This document shows, one piece after another, positions 53,115-63,587 of a stretch of DNA of 64,000 nucleotides (position 1 is the first letter of the stretch; every line of letters starts with the position of its first letter). The DNA is from Setomelanomma holmii. Taxonomy: Eukaryota; Ascomycota; Dothideomycetes; Pleosporales; Phaeosphaeriaceae. Where the stretch lies: assembly GCA_010015745.1 (NCBI GenBank), contig ML978270.1, positions 36,287 through 100,286 on the forward strand. Direction: 5' to 3'. Position numbers and translations under genes: made by a program. The notes under the pieces were generated by a model, which did no database searches, was not told the DNA's origin, and saw only the letters and a program-made list of their open reading frames with translations.

Positions 53115-54774
53115 TCACACCGTCTTGCGCTGTTGCCATTCGTCCAGCAGAGCAATCTCGTCGAGGAGCTCACACGTCTCTCGCGGGTTCGCAATCCAGG
53201 CTGTAGTGCAGGCCAATCGAGCCTTGAAGTCATTGGCACCTGCACTCAGGAACTGATCGCCCACATGCAGTGTCTTGCTGCCCTCAATGCCTCCAAAAAT
53301 GCGCTGGCAAGCGAGCACACCCCAGGATTTGTCGCCAATATCAACGAAAACATCGTTGCCGCCTGATGAGTCGTCAGTGAAGTCACTTCAACCATTCGAG
53401 ATTTCGTACCATTGAAAGCGCAGAACGGTAGTCGTTGGCCAACGTCGGACATTTCCTGCCCGTGTCAGTGGAAAATCAGGTATATAAGCTCAAGATGGCC
53501 ATACCAGGATCTTCTGCACAATCAAGACCGTTTCTTCCAGCGTCTCTCGACAGAACTTGAGACCGACCTGCGGTACGATTCCTACTGCTCTCTCTTTTCT
53601 GACGATGATTGCATTCATCTTCATATTCTTCACGGTATCTCGAAGCGAAGCCTCTGCTATGTCGAGAAGTTCCGTGATATCGGCCTCAGCCCAGAGCATC
53701 ATCTCTTTGAGCAGCCATTTCTCCCTTGGCACCAGTCTCAGCAGGTCGCGGCTATTTGCATCGAATCTGAAGCAGTAGTTGCTCTCTCCGCCGAGGACAA
53801 TGAGATTCTGCTTGGATTCCAGGGGCATCGGTGAAGCTTGGATCGCATTGAGTAAGCCGCATAACCTTTCGTAGTATCGTCCAGCTTCGGTGTACCCAGC
53901 CGCTGTCACGATACCAATTTTCGAACCACGTCGCATCAACCGCAGGATCTTCTCCGTCACTGGATTGTCTTCCTCGACACACTTTCCATCATCGTACAAG
54001 GTAACGTCTCCATCGAATGTGACGAGTTCGAGTGGCCCATTGCGCACTAGACTCATCACTTGAGCCGTATTTAGAATTAGTCGAACATCGTTGAATGACG
54101 GAGGAACGAAGCGACGATAACTGATGAAACGACGCTCATCTTGAAACGAGAATGCGTCATGAAGAGCCAATGGCGTGAAGAAGTTCGCAACGGGTGGAAC
54201 AAGCAGTTTGAGCTTTGATCGCTCAGGCTTACCAGCCTTCTGGTGTTCGACTATATATGCGATTAGCCATGACTTACCTGCCCTTCAGACGCTGGACAAC
54301 CCACTGTGGTCATTCACGATATCTTCGACATCCCGGAAGATCTCAGCATATCTTCGTCGGGCATTGGACGCCTGTGTGTCCATAGACTGGCCATTGGGCT
54401 CAAAGACAGCTGTCGGCTGCGAGTGCAAGACAAATGGGACTGCCAGAAGGCCCTATGTAACAATCGATGAGCTTTTGTGTTATCTGTAGGTTGTAGAAGA
54501 TAGATACCTTGATCCATTCAATCTAAGACATTATGTTAGTCGAGCAACACGAACGAGCATATAGATGGACTTGCAAGCTGGTCTCTGCGGTGAGTCTAGA
54601 GTGATAGTTAGTGCCTTCCACCTGAGATTTTGAATTGTGGCCAAGCGCACCTTGAGTGCGTCTACAATTCAGCCAAGTCAGCATGCTCTTTGACACTCAG
54701 AGGCTTGAGGAAGGACTACATTGGGTAGTGCTAGCACGGCCTTACTTACATTCTACTCTGTACCGTGTCGTCAT
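53115..54774 (-). CDS. ISN1: IMP-specific 5'-nucleotidase ISN1
   Basis: Eight exons: 54774-54750 (25 nt), 54661-54651 (11), 54595-54575 (21), 54522-54508 (15), 54452-54305, 54250-53505, 53455-53410 and 53362-53115, giving 419 aa. The first four tiny exons join as MTTRYRVEYALKTHRRDQ, then LIEWIKGLLAVPFVLHSQP, which is the expected ISN1 N-terminus. The intron after the 21-nt exon has a GCAAGT donor (GC-AG type). The 54-bp intron 54251-54304 removes an in-frame TGA. Landmarks: LKLLVPPVANFFTPLALHD, RRFVPPSFNDVRLILNTAQ, the HAD-like aspartates in VTFDGDVTLYDDG (about D153 and D155), GIVTAAGYTEAGRYYERL, LPFCAFNGGNDVFVDIGDKSWGV and GDQFLSAGANDFKAR. The enzyme hydrolyses IMP to inosine in purine salvage or degradation. 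Confidence 0.95.
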
Positions 54775-55195
54775 GTTGATTTTATTCAGTCAGTCAGAGG
54801 GAGATCAGAGTCTTAAGAAGAGAGGTAAGTCTCGATTGTCACTTGGGTACCGTGACCTTAACCCGTTGTCCCAAAGCTTATCGGACACCGCCGCTAGCCG
54901 GACAAGGAATGGATATCATGCACACGTGGAACTCTGAGGTGCTGTGCCGTCTTGAAAACGGTGCGATTGGACCTCTTGAACGACTCCTCCATTTGACGGC
55001 ATGCAATTGGCCCGAATTGATGCACGACTGGCTTTGAGCACAACGCAGCTTCCATGCAGGTGTAAAAGCAAAGCTCTATCGATAAGAGTGGGCGCCAACC
55101 GAGCTCCGATCTTATGCAGGTGCAAGGCCTCGCGGGCATGCGCTAAATAACACGATCAACCATCAACAGCATTACACCCCAAACGTTTCCAAGCC
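54775..55195. other. Divergent region between ISN1 and MED17
   Basis: 421 bp of shared upstream sequence between ISN1 (-) and MED17 (+). No supported gene, repeat or RNA. Confidence 0.4.
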
Positions 55196-57281
55196 ATGTC
55201 TGGTGCAGAGTTACCGAAAGACGTGGCTCTGCGACCATGGCCGGCAATCAAGACGGAGAAGCTGGCCTCGGAAGATCTCCAGCTTCAAATTGAGCAACTC
55301 ACAAACGAACGCGGCCACCTACGCAACATCACCGAAAAGTCTCTACAAGAAGATATTGCTGCAGGAAAGGATCTTCCGGACGATGCAGGCGGTATCGTAG
55401 AGAAGAAGGAGCTGGGTGATAACGATCTCTCAAAGGAAAGAGACAAGAAGATCCAAGATGTGTTCCGCGCACAGCACGAGATGGCAAACCACGTGGAGTA
55501 AGAGCTTCCCGCAGCTGGCTTACGCTGTTATACTCATGGCCAACAGGTGGATGAAGTTTTCTGCGCACAACCTTGTCGATGTCATCTCCATGTGCCTCTC
55601 TATCGATCCAAACAGACGCGCGCTCTCTTCTTTCAGTCACACCTTCCGTACCGATGGCCTTCAGCAGGGTATACCGTTTGGCTCATTTGGCATGAGCAAG
55701 GAAAATCGCGAACAGTACGTTCCCCATCAAGACGAATGGACGGCCAATAAGGAGTACCAGCAGCGACAGGAGATTGTAGCCAAGGGCGCAAGAATGGCTG
55801 CTCTCGATACCGCAACCGATGACATCTTGAAGGCGGCCAAGAAACTGGAGCGAGAAGTGCGCAAGGAGACAAAATACTGGCAAGAAATTGTCTCCATCTC
55901 CGACAAGGGCTGGCCTCTGCAGCGCTGGCGCCAGAACTCGCGCAATGTACCATTTGCTGTACGCTATGGACTGCCTGAAGGTACGATATCGCTAGAACGT
56001 CATGTAATCTAGGTGACTGACATCTTGATAGCTAGCAATCGTTTCAAAGCCCGAGGTCTGGCGCCGTTGCGCATGGACAAGAATGGCAGCATCATGCTCG
56101 ACCCTGCCTTGGCTCTGAAGCCCAAGACACTACGAGTGCGCATCAGCGAGAATGGACAGATCACAGGGACATCTAGACTCCCAGTACAGGGCGATACCAA
56201 GGATGTAGCCATCGAGAAGACCATCCAGCTTGCTCGAGAATCTTTATTTGAAGAAGAGCTTTACCACGAGATGAGTCTTGAGACACGGCATTTGTTACCA
56301 TATGGGGTGGAATACCGCGACTCGATAATACGAGTGGACGCTTCAGGAACGAGTGGTCAGCAGAGGCGGAGAAAGCTTCTCATTGATTGCATACCGCGGG
56401 AAGAGCAGCACATCGACAATCGGGTCCAATCAAATGATTGGCTTGCCCGAAATGTGGCTGAAGGCCTACGCCTCTTGCTTGCTCACGAGCATAGTATGCG
56501 ACTTCACCGAAGATCCCAGCTACCGCCTCCATTGAGCAGTCAAAAGCGCGAGCAACCACCTCCACCGTTACTACGCCCACTTCTTGCGATTCTCCGTCAT
56601 CTGGAAGATGTTGATTCACTCCATGGATATTTGGAGACTGTAGTCAGAACTCTAAGCAGTGCCGGGGTTGACGTGGAACTGCAGACCACGCGTGAGATCG
56701 CATGGGCGAAGCTTGCTGAGAGCCACAAGAGCCCTTCCACGAGAGGTCTTTCTGCAACCGATCAACTACTTGAGATATTCTTGAAGCCGTTCGAAGGAAG
56801 CGCGACGTTGAAATTCCCATGCCCCACAGCTGGGAAGGTTGAAGAATTGACTCTTTCCACACGCACGGTTATTGGCCAGCCTACCTTCGGTACAGAGCAC
56901 AAACTGACACTTCCGTCGTCCTTGACTGTCGACCTGGGCTTGTTTCAACAGGTGAAGTTCAATTCGGTCGATGAACTCACTTCCTATCTGGATTGGACGC
57001 TTGCGCTTCACATAGTCCATCGTTATCTCAAGGAAGAATTCTCGTCAAGGGCAGTAATCAAAGGGAACGAGCCAATCATAACAATAGGAAGTAAGATTGG
57101 TAAGAAAGGGCCTGGCAACGGCCGCGACATCACGGTCGAACTAGCAGATGGCGCGCTCAAGGTGATCGCAGCGACAGCTGATCTACAAGACGCAGTTGCA
57201 GAAGCACACCAGTTGCACACTTGGACTGGAAAGGAAAGCTCAATAACGTTGAAGGAGCAAGTTAAGAGCTGGGTAGGATAG
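55196..57281 (+). CDS. MED17: Mediator complex subunit 17 (Srb4)
   Basis: Exons 55196-55497, 55547-55980 and 56032-57281 (introns of 49 and 51 bp) give 661 aa. The N-terminal helices (EDLQLQIEQLTNERGHLRNITEKSLQEDI) lead through VFRAQHEMANHVEWMKFSAHNLVDVISMCLS, made continuous by the first splice, and then GIPFGSFGM. The family signature DKGWPLQRWRQNSRNVPFAVRYG lies near residue 220, followed by FKARGLAPLRMDKNGSIMLDP and LRVRISENGQITG. The C-terminal part (LETVVRTL, LPSSLTVDLG, NGRDITVELADG) corresponds to the Med17 joint and fin region. Med17/Srb4 is the essential head-module scaffold of Mediator that contacts RNA polymerase II. Length fits other filamentous fungi. Confidence 0.92.
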
Positions 57282-57692
57282 TGCGCTAGTGACGGAGACA
57301 CCACAGCAATGCCACGATCTGAATTCGCCATAATCATCGGAATCGCCCAAGTCTGGGCGGTACCTGCATCTGCGACCATGAAAAGCGTGCCGCAGCGCCT
57401 CCCGTAGTAAGGCGGGGTAGTTCCTAAGCTACAGCTGCAACTAGTTCCCAGATCCTTGCCGAATGGAAGCATCCCAGTCTGGATCGCCAACTTTACCCAG
57501 CATTGCTCAATTGTGACATGGACATGACGTGAAGACTTCAGATTGCAGAGAAGACAGCGCGCCGAACTAACGCGGCATACACGTAATATGTACAATAGCT
57601 TGAGGTCATTGTTGCATTCACGTAGCCCTAGAGAGCTATAAGAGCGACATGGCTCGCAATTCGTTGAACGGAGTTGTGCCATCCAGCCGAAA
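57282..57692. other. Intergenic region and promoter of the yellow/MRJP-like gene
   Basis: 411 bp. A CTATAAGAG element at about 57636-57643 lies some 50 bp before the ATG and fits a TATA box of a regulated, secreted-protein gene. A short upstream ATG frame at 57649-57711 overlaps the start but would lie at or before the expected transcription start. Confidence 0.4.
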
Positions 57693-59076
57693 ATGTATAC
57701 AAACACAATAGTAGCCGCAAGTACATTGCTTGCAGCGCTGTCAGGCGCACAGCAAATACTTCGCGATCCTGGTGTTGCAGGTCCTGCTCTTGAAATTGTC
57801 CATCTCTATAACGATCAGTGGCCGACCGGTACCTTGCAACACATTCTTCCTTCTCCGACGGACTTTGAGACTGATTGCGAACCCAGGTATCACGGTCTCC
57901 CGGTCTGGCCGCAAATTCTCAAACTATCCAGCCGGTCTTGATTCCAACAACACCAACACAGGCACCAACAACAAATACCAAGTCGCCGAACTGACTGGCA
58001 ACTCCACCGAGACACCTTACCCCAGCGCAGAAATCAACAATCCACCTGGCGGCGCAGTAAACTACACAACCACGCCTCCCACGGGCGCAAACTACCAAAA
58101 CTACCTCATCGGCGTGCAAAGCGTCGTCCTCGACCCCCTCGACCGCCTCTGGATCCTCGACACGGGCCGCGCCCAACTTTCTGACGGCACACTCGTCCTC
58201 GCCTCGTACGGCGGCCCCAAACTCGTCGGCGTAGACATTTCCTCCAACACCGTCGTCAAGACAATCGTTTTTCCGCCCACCGTCGCATTTCCGGACTCGT
58301 ATCTAAACGATATCCGCTTCGACCTGCGCGCCTCAGTATCCTCCGCGGGCGCAGGGGTAGCGTACATCACCGACTCGAGCAGCGAGGGTCGCAACGGGAT
58401 TGTGATTGTCGATCTCGGCTCAGGCGAGAGCTGGAGGCATCTCGATGGCATCGCTGAAGTGCGTGCCGAGCGCGGCTTTGTGCCGTTCGTCTGGGGCCAG
58501 GCGTTATACTACATCCCTGGACCTAACCAACCACTGACTACCGTCCCGCTGGGCAGCGATGGGATTACTTTATCTGCCGATGGCGAGGACTTGTATTTCG
58601 GGCCCGTAGGTGGGCGGGGGCTGTATAGTGTACCCACGTCGCGTCTGCGTGATCGAAGCGCGAATTCAGAATTACTAGCCCAAGCTGCGGTCGTGAATCG
58701 CGGGAATAGGGGTGTGAGCGATGGCTTTGAAACGGATTCGAACGGGTACATATATGCTGGGAATATGGAGCAGAATGGGATCGGGGTGTATAACCCGGGG
58801 AATGCGAGTGTGAACTTGTGGGTTCGGGATCCAAGGATTAGTTGGGTTGATACGAGTAAGTCTCCCCTTCCTCTCCTTTCTTGCTTTGGCTCCTTTTGGT
58901 ATTAGGGAGCTAATGATTGGATAGTGTCTGTTGCGAGGGATGGATATCTATACTTTACGGACAACCAGCTTGCGTTCAGCAAGGCGTTCTACCCTGGGAC
59001 GGATAGGAGACAGAGGCCGTTTGTGCTGTTTAGAGCCAAGTTGCCAGGGAATGGGACGAGGACGAATTTGCAGTAG
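57693..59076 (+). CDS. Secreted major royal jelly/yellow-like protein
   Basis: Exons 57693-57828, 57887-58855 and 58925-59076 (introns of 58 and 69 bp) give 418 aa. It starts with a signal peptide (TNTIVAASTLLAALSGA, cleavage near residue 19). The first splice gives NDQWPTGITVSRSGRKFSNYPAGLD, the usual opening of the MRJP/yellow beta-propeller. Further landmarks: LIGVQSVVLDPLDRLWILDTGR, DSYLNDIRFDLR, AYITDSSSEGRNGIVIVDLG, GITLSADGEDLYFGPVGGRGLYSVPT, GFETDSNGYIYAGNMEQNGIGVYNP and, in exon 3, YLYFTDNQLAFSKAFYPG. The Asn-rich N-glycosylation sequons around residues 65-90 fit an extracellular protein. In fungi the function is unsettled; lactonase- or dopachrome-related roles are only analogies. 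Confidence 0.84.
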
Positions 59077-59278
59077 TGGCTGGGCGGTTTGGTTCACGCG
59101 AGGGATATGGATGAAACAGGACATCGATATCTTCCTTGCAGTGGAACTTGATATAATAAATAATCTGTCTGATCTATTGGCACAGCAGTGCTGGGGTATC
59201 TTGAAATAATGCACAAGCGCCTGACTTACAGCCTCGGTATGCTATGCGACAGGGTGGATGAGTCTGACCGAGTCTCTC

Positions 59279-60736
59279 TCAATTCGGAAGCATGGCCATG
59301 CTGGTCATGTAGTCGAGCTGAGACCTCAATCCAGCAATAACGATATTCTTCTCCATGACTTCCTTGGTCTTGTCACTGAGATGTTTCTTCAATTGAGCCA
59401 CTTCCTTCCTCAACTGCTCTACCTCGGCGCTTGAAGCTGACAGAGCTTCATGCGCTGACGTGGTCTTGGGTGGGTGCATGGGATTCGGAATGGTCAGTGT
59501 TGGATCCAGTGCAAAGTCGCGGATCTGCACAGTCGGTGGCGCCGGCGGACGAATATTACGTTGTGGAAGACCGATAGACACTATGGGCGTAGTCTCGGTC
59601 TCGTCTTCCTCATCTTCTGCTGTGTCTTTCTCTGCTCCAGCGTGCGCTTGTGCTTCTGCTTCATCGTCGCTGTTCACGCCTTCGCCAACCTGCTGACCCG
59701 CTGCTTTTCTGGCTCGTTTGATTTGTGCCCGTATATTGTAGATGTCGCGCTTAAAGATGTGGATGCCTGGCAATACAGCCTGAAGTACTTCAACAGTTCG
59801 TCCAACGCCTCGATCGCGACCCTGGTTCGACTCGCCCTTGCGCAGCATTTCTTGCTCGACAATCTTCCAAACTAGACCACCGCGCTCCAGACTGTGGCTC
59901 GTATCGGCATGTTGCGCGATTGCGATTTCTCGCCCCTCCTCGCCAGCATTGTCCTCGTCTTCGTCAACGCGTACCGTCTTGTTCGTGTTGCTGATCTTGG
60001 CCAATTCCTCCTTCGCAGTGACTCCACCAACACCTACCCTTCCGCCTACGACACCCCACGTCCTCTTCCGCTGGACAGCCCACCCTTCGCTCGGCCGTCC
60101 TGCGTGATTGTGCTTTGCTTCGCCCACGCGCAAGAGCCACGTTCCATCCTCTTGCTTTCGTCCCTCAATCCACATCCTGCAGCCAGTTTTGTAGCTCGCG
60201 CGGTTCTTCCGTACCCGTGTCTCGGCCGTGAGCTTGTGCGTGTTCTTGGGTTGGCCAAAGCATACGCAAGCTAGCTTGATGCGCGACCGATTCTTCGCCG
60301 TCGTATTGATGGAGAGGGCGTAACCATGTTGTGAAGCGTACGACTGCGCGTAGTCGTGTAGGGCTTGCCACGAGGCGTGCGTTGAAGATGGAGGAGGAAG
60401 CATGTCGAATTGTCCTGGCAGTGCATCACTGCTGACTTGCGAAGGCGCGTTGTGCCCTTCCAGCCTCGCGTCTTCTAGCTGCGCAGGTAAATTGGCATGG
60501 GCATATGTGCTTTCGACTGGTGACGACTGAGGCTCCATCACACTGTGATCCACAGCCATCTGATAGCGTGCATTGAAATGGGGGTGTTCTCTCGGCTCGT
60601 AGCCTGACGTGTCGTAACCCGAGTCAGCATGGTGGAGTGATGTGTGAACTGCAGGATAAGCTGCCTGAGAAGTCGTGACTGAACTGTAGGCTTGCGCATC
60701 GTTGTGAGCATAGCGAGATCGGAACGGAGCTGCCAT
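59279..60736 (-). CDS. FAR1/GCM1-type zinc-binding protein with C-terminal coiled coil (possible domesticated transposase relative)
   Basis: A single exon of 485 aa. The first ~120 residues are His/Ser/Tyr/Gln-rich and disordered. Residues ~122-225 carry a FAR1/WRKY-GCM1-like zinc-binding domain: SWQALHDYAQSYASQHGYALS, IKLACVCFGQPKN, KTGCRMWIEGRKQEDGTWLLRVGEAKHNHA, with Cys-x-Cys, Cys and His-x-His as candidate ligands. A region around 285-350 (GLVWKIVEQEML, GIHIFKRDIYNIRAQIKRARKAAG) looks helical and basic, as the linker following such domains in MULE-type transposases. The C-terminal ~50 residues form a leucine/Lys coiled coil (VEQLRKEVAQLKKHLSDKTKEV). The DDE catalytic domain is absent, so it is more likely a DNA-binding regulator than an active transposase. 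No introns. Confidence 0.75.
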   Translation of the reverse strand: MAAPFRSRYAHNDAQAYSSVTTSQAAYPAVHTSLHHADSGYDTSGYEPREHPHFNARYQMAVDHSVMEPQSSPVESTYAHANLPAQLEDARLEGHNAPSQVSSDALPGQFDMLPPPSSTHASWQALHDYAQSYASQHGYALSINTTAKNRSRIKLACVCFGQPKNTHKLTAETRVRKNRASYKTGCRMWIEGRKQEDGTWLLRVGEAKHNHAGRPSEGWAVQRKRTWGVVGGRVGVGGVTAKEELAKISNTNKTVRVDEDEDNAGEEGREIAIAQHADTSHSLERGGLVWKIVEQEMLRKGESNQGRDRGVGRTVEVLQAVLPGIHIFKRDIYNIRAQIKRARKAAGQQVGEGVNSDDEAEAQAHAGAEKDTAEDEEDETETTPIVSIGLPQRNIRPPAPPTVQIRDFALDPTLTIPNPMHPPKTTSAHEALSASSAEVEQLRKEVAQLKKHLSDKTKEVMEKNIVIAGLRSQLDYMTSMAMLPN

Positions 60737-60987
60737 GTTTCTGGGAGCAAGCGTGCCTTCCCAACGGCGGGAGTTGCCATGGGCGCTCGGACTACGTCAT
60801 AGCCGGCATATCGCCATTCTTCATACCAGCATGCCAAGTACAACATCTCTAGAGACCTGGTCAAGGTTTTTTGAACCCTTTCAGAATATTTGAGAGATGT
60901 GATATACGCTCAAGAAACACGTCTGAGATATTGACAAAGGCTTTGTCATAACGAACATACGATTTCTAGCTTGGCACTCTTTTGGAG

Positions 60988-62792
60988 TTAAGACCTTGTC
61001 GTAACATCGACCCACATGTCCCTGATCTCCCACAGGCCCAATGAGTTATGCGTCTTCCACGGCTTAGCCGGGTTTGTGAGCGCAAAATCAAAGTGTCTGA
61101 AAAGCTCGAAGATACATTTGTGAATCTCAATCATGGCGATGTTCTTTCCAAGACAGACCCATCGCCCATACCCGAATATCATGTCGTTCGTCCTGATCAT
61201 CTTTGCGAGTAGCTCTTTTCCTTCTACAGTATGCTCATCGATGAACCATCGCTCAGGACGAAAGACTTCTGCGTCTTCGCCGTACACGGTGCGGTTGTTG
61301 CGATGCATCGACCAAGCTGAGTAGCCAACCAGCGTACCACCTGGGATGTAATACTCTTTGCCGTTGACCGTAAAAACGTCACCTTCATCTGGTGTGACAC
61401 GCGAGAACAGATTGACAACTGGTGGATGGACCTAAGTATTGTTAGCACGCCATCTCTTGGAACCAAATTTCTGCTCCATGGCTTGGACTTGGTGAGCAAA
61501 GAGTGGGAGTCATAACTTACACGAATGGCTTCACGCACGACAGCGCTCAAATAAGGCAGCCGGCGTGCTTCGAAATCCGAGATGATGCCTGACGACTCTG
61601 GGGCCACACCAGTTCTGGCGGCTCCGTCGATTTCAGCTTGTACTTTCTTGTACACTCGTGGATGACTCATGATGTAAAGCATGATGATCCGGATAGCTGC
61701 TGATGTCGTGTCTGAACCGGCCAAAATCTGCTCGAAACCCTCCTGGAAAAGGTCTTCGCCAGATACACCATGTCGTATGAATGATGCAAGCATATCAGAC
61801 TTGGCGTCGGTGGATTTCAACCGTCTCGCATCGATAATCTTGCGCGCCTCCGCCATCATGCGGCCAAAGCCAGAAGGATCTTTCTCGGAAGGGCTTATGG
61901 CTGGCCCGATGATAGGTGCGCCGGGGAGCCAGCTTAATCCCATAGCCCAGACTGAATTGCCGATCTTCAATCCTTCCTCACAAGCTTTGAGGTAGTCCAT
62001 TTGATCGTTGTCAGCAAGAAGATCACCAAACGGCTGTCCAAGGCCCACGTGGGAAATAACATCCAGCGTGAAGTATGGAATCTTTTTGGCGAGATCCATG
62101 GGCGTGGAAGCCTGACTCGAAGAGGTCGGTGCTGCATACTTGCGAACTAGGTCGACTAGCTCTTTGACATGAATATCAATACATGGTTCCAATGTCGGAT
62201 TTTCTTTGCCAGAGTACTTTTAGGCGTTAGCATTTCGTAGTGAAGCGATCTCGTGCCGTATCAGGACACATGTAGGAAATAAATGCACACAAGGCAGGAC
62301 GAGTCTGGTCACTCACCCCAGCGGCCATCTTCTTCCGTCTCGCTTCATGGCGAGCAGTGTCACATTCCGTAAAAACGGTATCCTTATCAGGCTCAAAACG
62401 TGCGGCATGGTAGTACCAGGCGGCTTTCCGATATGGCGACCTCACTCCATTGATCTTGGCCCAGTACTCAGGATCACTCGTGATGAGGTGATTCGGCGCA
62501 ACTCTGGTGATGGGCCCTTAGGGAGTCAATAATGGAGAATGTATTGATTCCGTACTGCGAACATACCATATTTTTCAGTGGCGTCACCGTAGTGCTCGTG
62601 CGCTCTGCCGCTGATGACAGCTCTCGAGTGCCACCACCAAGAGATGCCGGTTGTGGCTGGACCTTTGAAGTGTCTCAGTCGCCAGTATTCGCGCACTCGA
62701 CCAAGTACAAGAAAAGCCAAGAATAGTGTTACCACCGAAAGGGTGAGCTGCAGGCCTTTCCCGTACGCAACATCTGACGAAGCGGACGCCAT
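60988..62792 (-). CDS. Cytochrome P450 monooxygenase (pisatin demethylase-like group)
   Basis: Four exons, 62792-62567, 62516-62317, 62216-61521 and 61431-60988 (introns of 50, 100 and 89 bp), give 521 aa. An N-terminal membrane anchor (LQLTLSVVTLFLAFLVLGRV) precedes a basic/Pro-poor hinge. Exon 2 gives PITRVAPNHLITSDPEYWAKINGVRSPYRK. The I-helix oxygen-binding motif is ILAGSDTTSAAIRIIML; the K-helix ExxR is VVREAIR; the haem-binding loop is MIFGYGRWVCLGKNIAMIE with the Cys ligand. VHPPVVNLFSRVTPDEGD and PERWF are also typical. The FGYGRWxCLGKxIA variant is common in fungal CYP groups related to pisatin demethylase, which act in detoxification or secondary metabolism. No reductase or biosynthetic cluster is adjacent; substrate unknown. 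Confidence 0.95.
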
Positions 62793-63587
62793 AGCGTGAA
62801 TGACCAAGCTCAGATCGATGCTAAGAGAGGATGTAAAGGCCCGAGGTCATTGCGATCGTGGAGGTGAGGTGCCCTGGATGTTTTGCTATCTGCGGGGCTC
62901 TCTTATGTGCAAACGCGACCTAGGGTGGCCTTGCATGAACTTCGCAGACCATTATCGAGGCCATGCTCGTGGAGAAGGTGTGGTGCCCGTGCATGCATTC
63001 CGCAGCTGATGTTCGCGCGGCATGCAGCCAAAGCGGGCTACCGTAAGTCTCCCTGCTCCAATCTGAATGTCTAGAAATTATCGCTGACAGCCTTAGTTGA
63101 CTGGGGTTTTATCGCTGGCCTCGCAAATTGCATGCTGTCGCATTTAGCGCAGGTTGTTCTCGCTTCTGATTGCCGGGACTTTCGAACGTTCCGTCTTTCT
63201 ACGTCAAACGAAGCCTCCTGCCTCCTCCTCACTGATGCGTGTATGGGCCTCTAGATCGGCCGGCCACATGCAGAAAGATATCAACCATCTTCGACTGACG
63301 GTGTCATCATTGAAGAGGGAGGCAAAGCCAAAGAGAAAGGTGCATAGGATGACACGAAAAAGGTGTCTGCAAAGAGTGGGGCAATTCTGGAAAGAGCCGA
63401 ACATATCCTGGAAGCCACGCTCGACCTAGCTTACTGTGCCCGTGCGCGTGATGCCCCCCTTTGCGTAATGCCCGCCCCCAACAACATGAGCGCAGTAGAA
63501 GAATGAAGCTCTACTGTTGTCCACAGTAGCTATTATCACGAGATTTTGAGGTGGATTACTAAAGTGATGCTTGCGATCAACTTGGGC
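62793..63587. other. Upstream of the P450 and flank of the edge transposon
   Basis: 795 bp. Short frames here are not supported. The run at about 63450-63480 (ATGCCC repeated, C-rich) may be part of the terminal repeat of the transposon whose transposase end begins at 63588, but the other end is outside the window. Confidence 0.35.

Noticed and set aside
58725..58745. Another T-loop-like GTTCGAATCC on the minus strand
   Set aside because: It lies inside the coding sequence of the yellow/MRJP-like gene and the stem bases do not pair.
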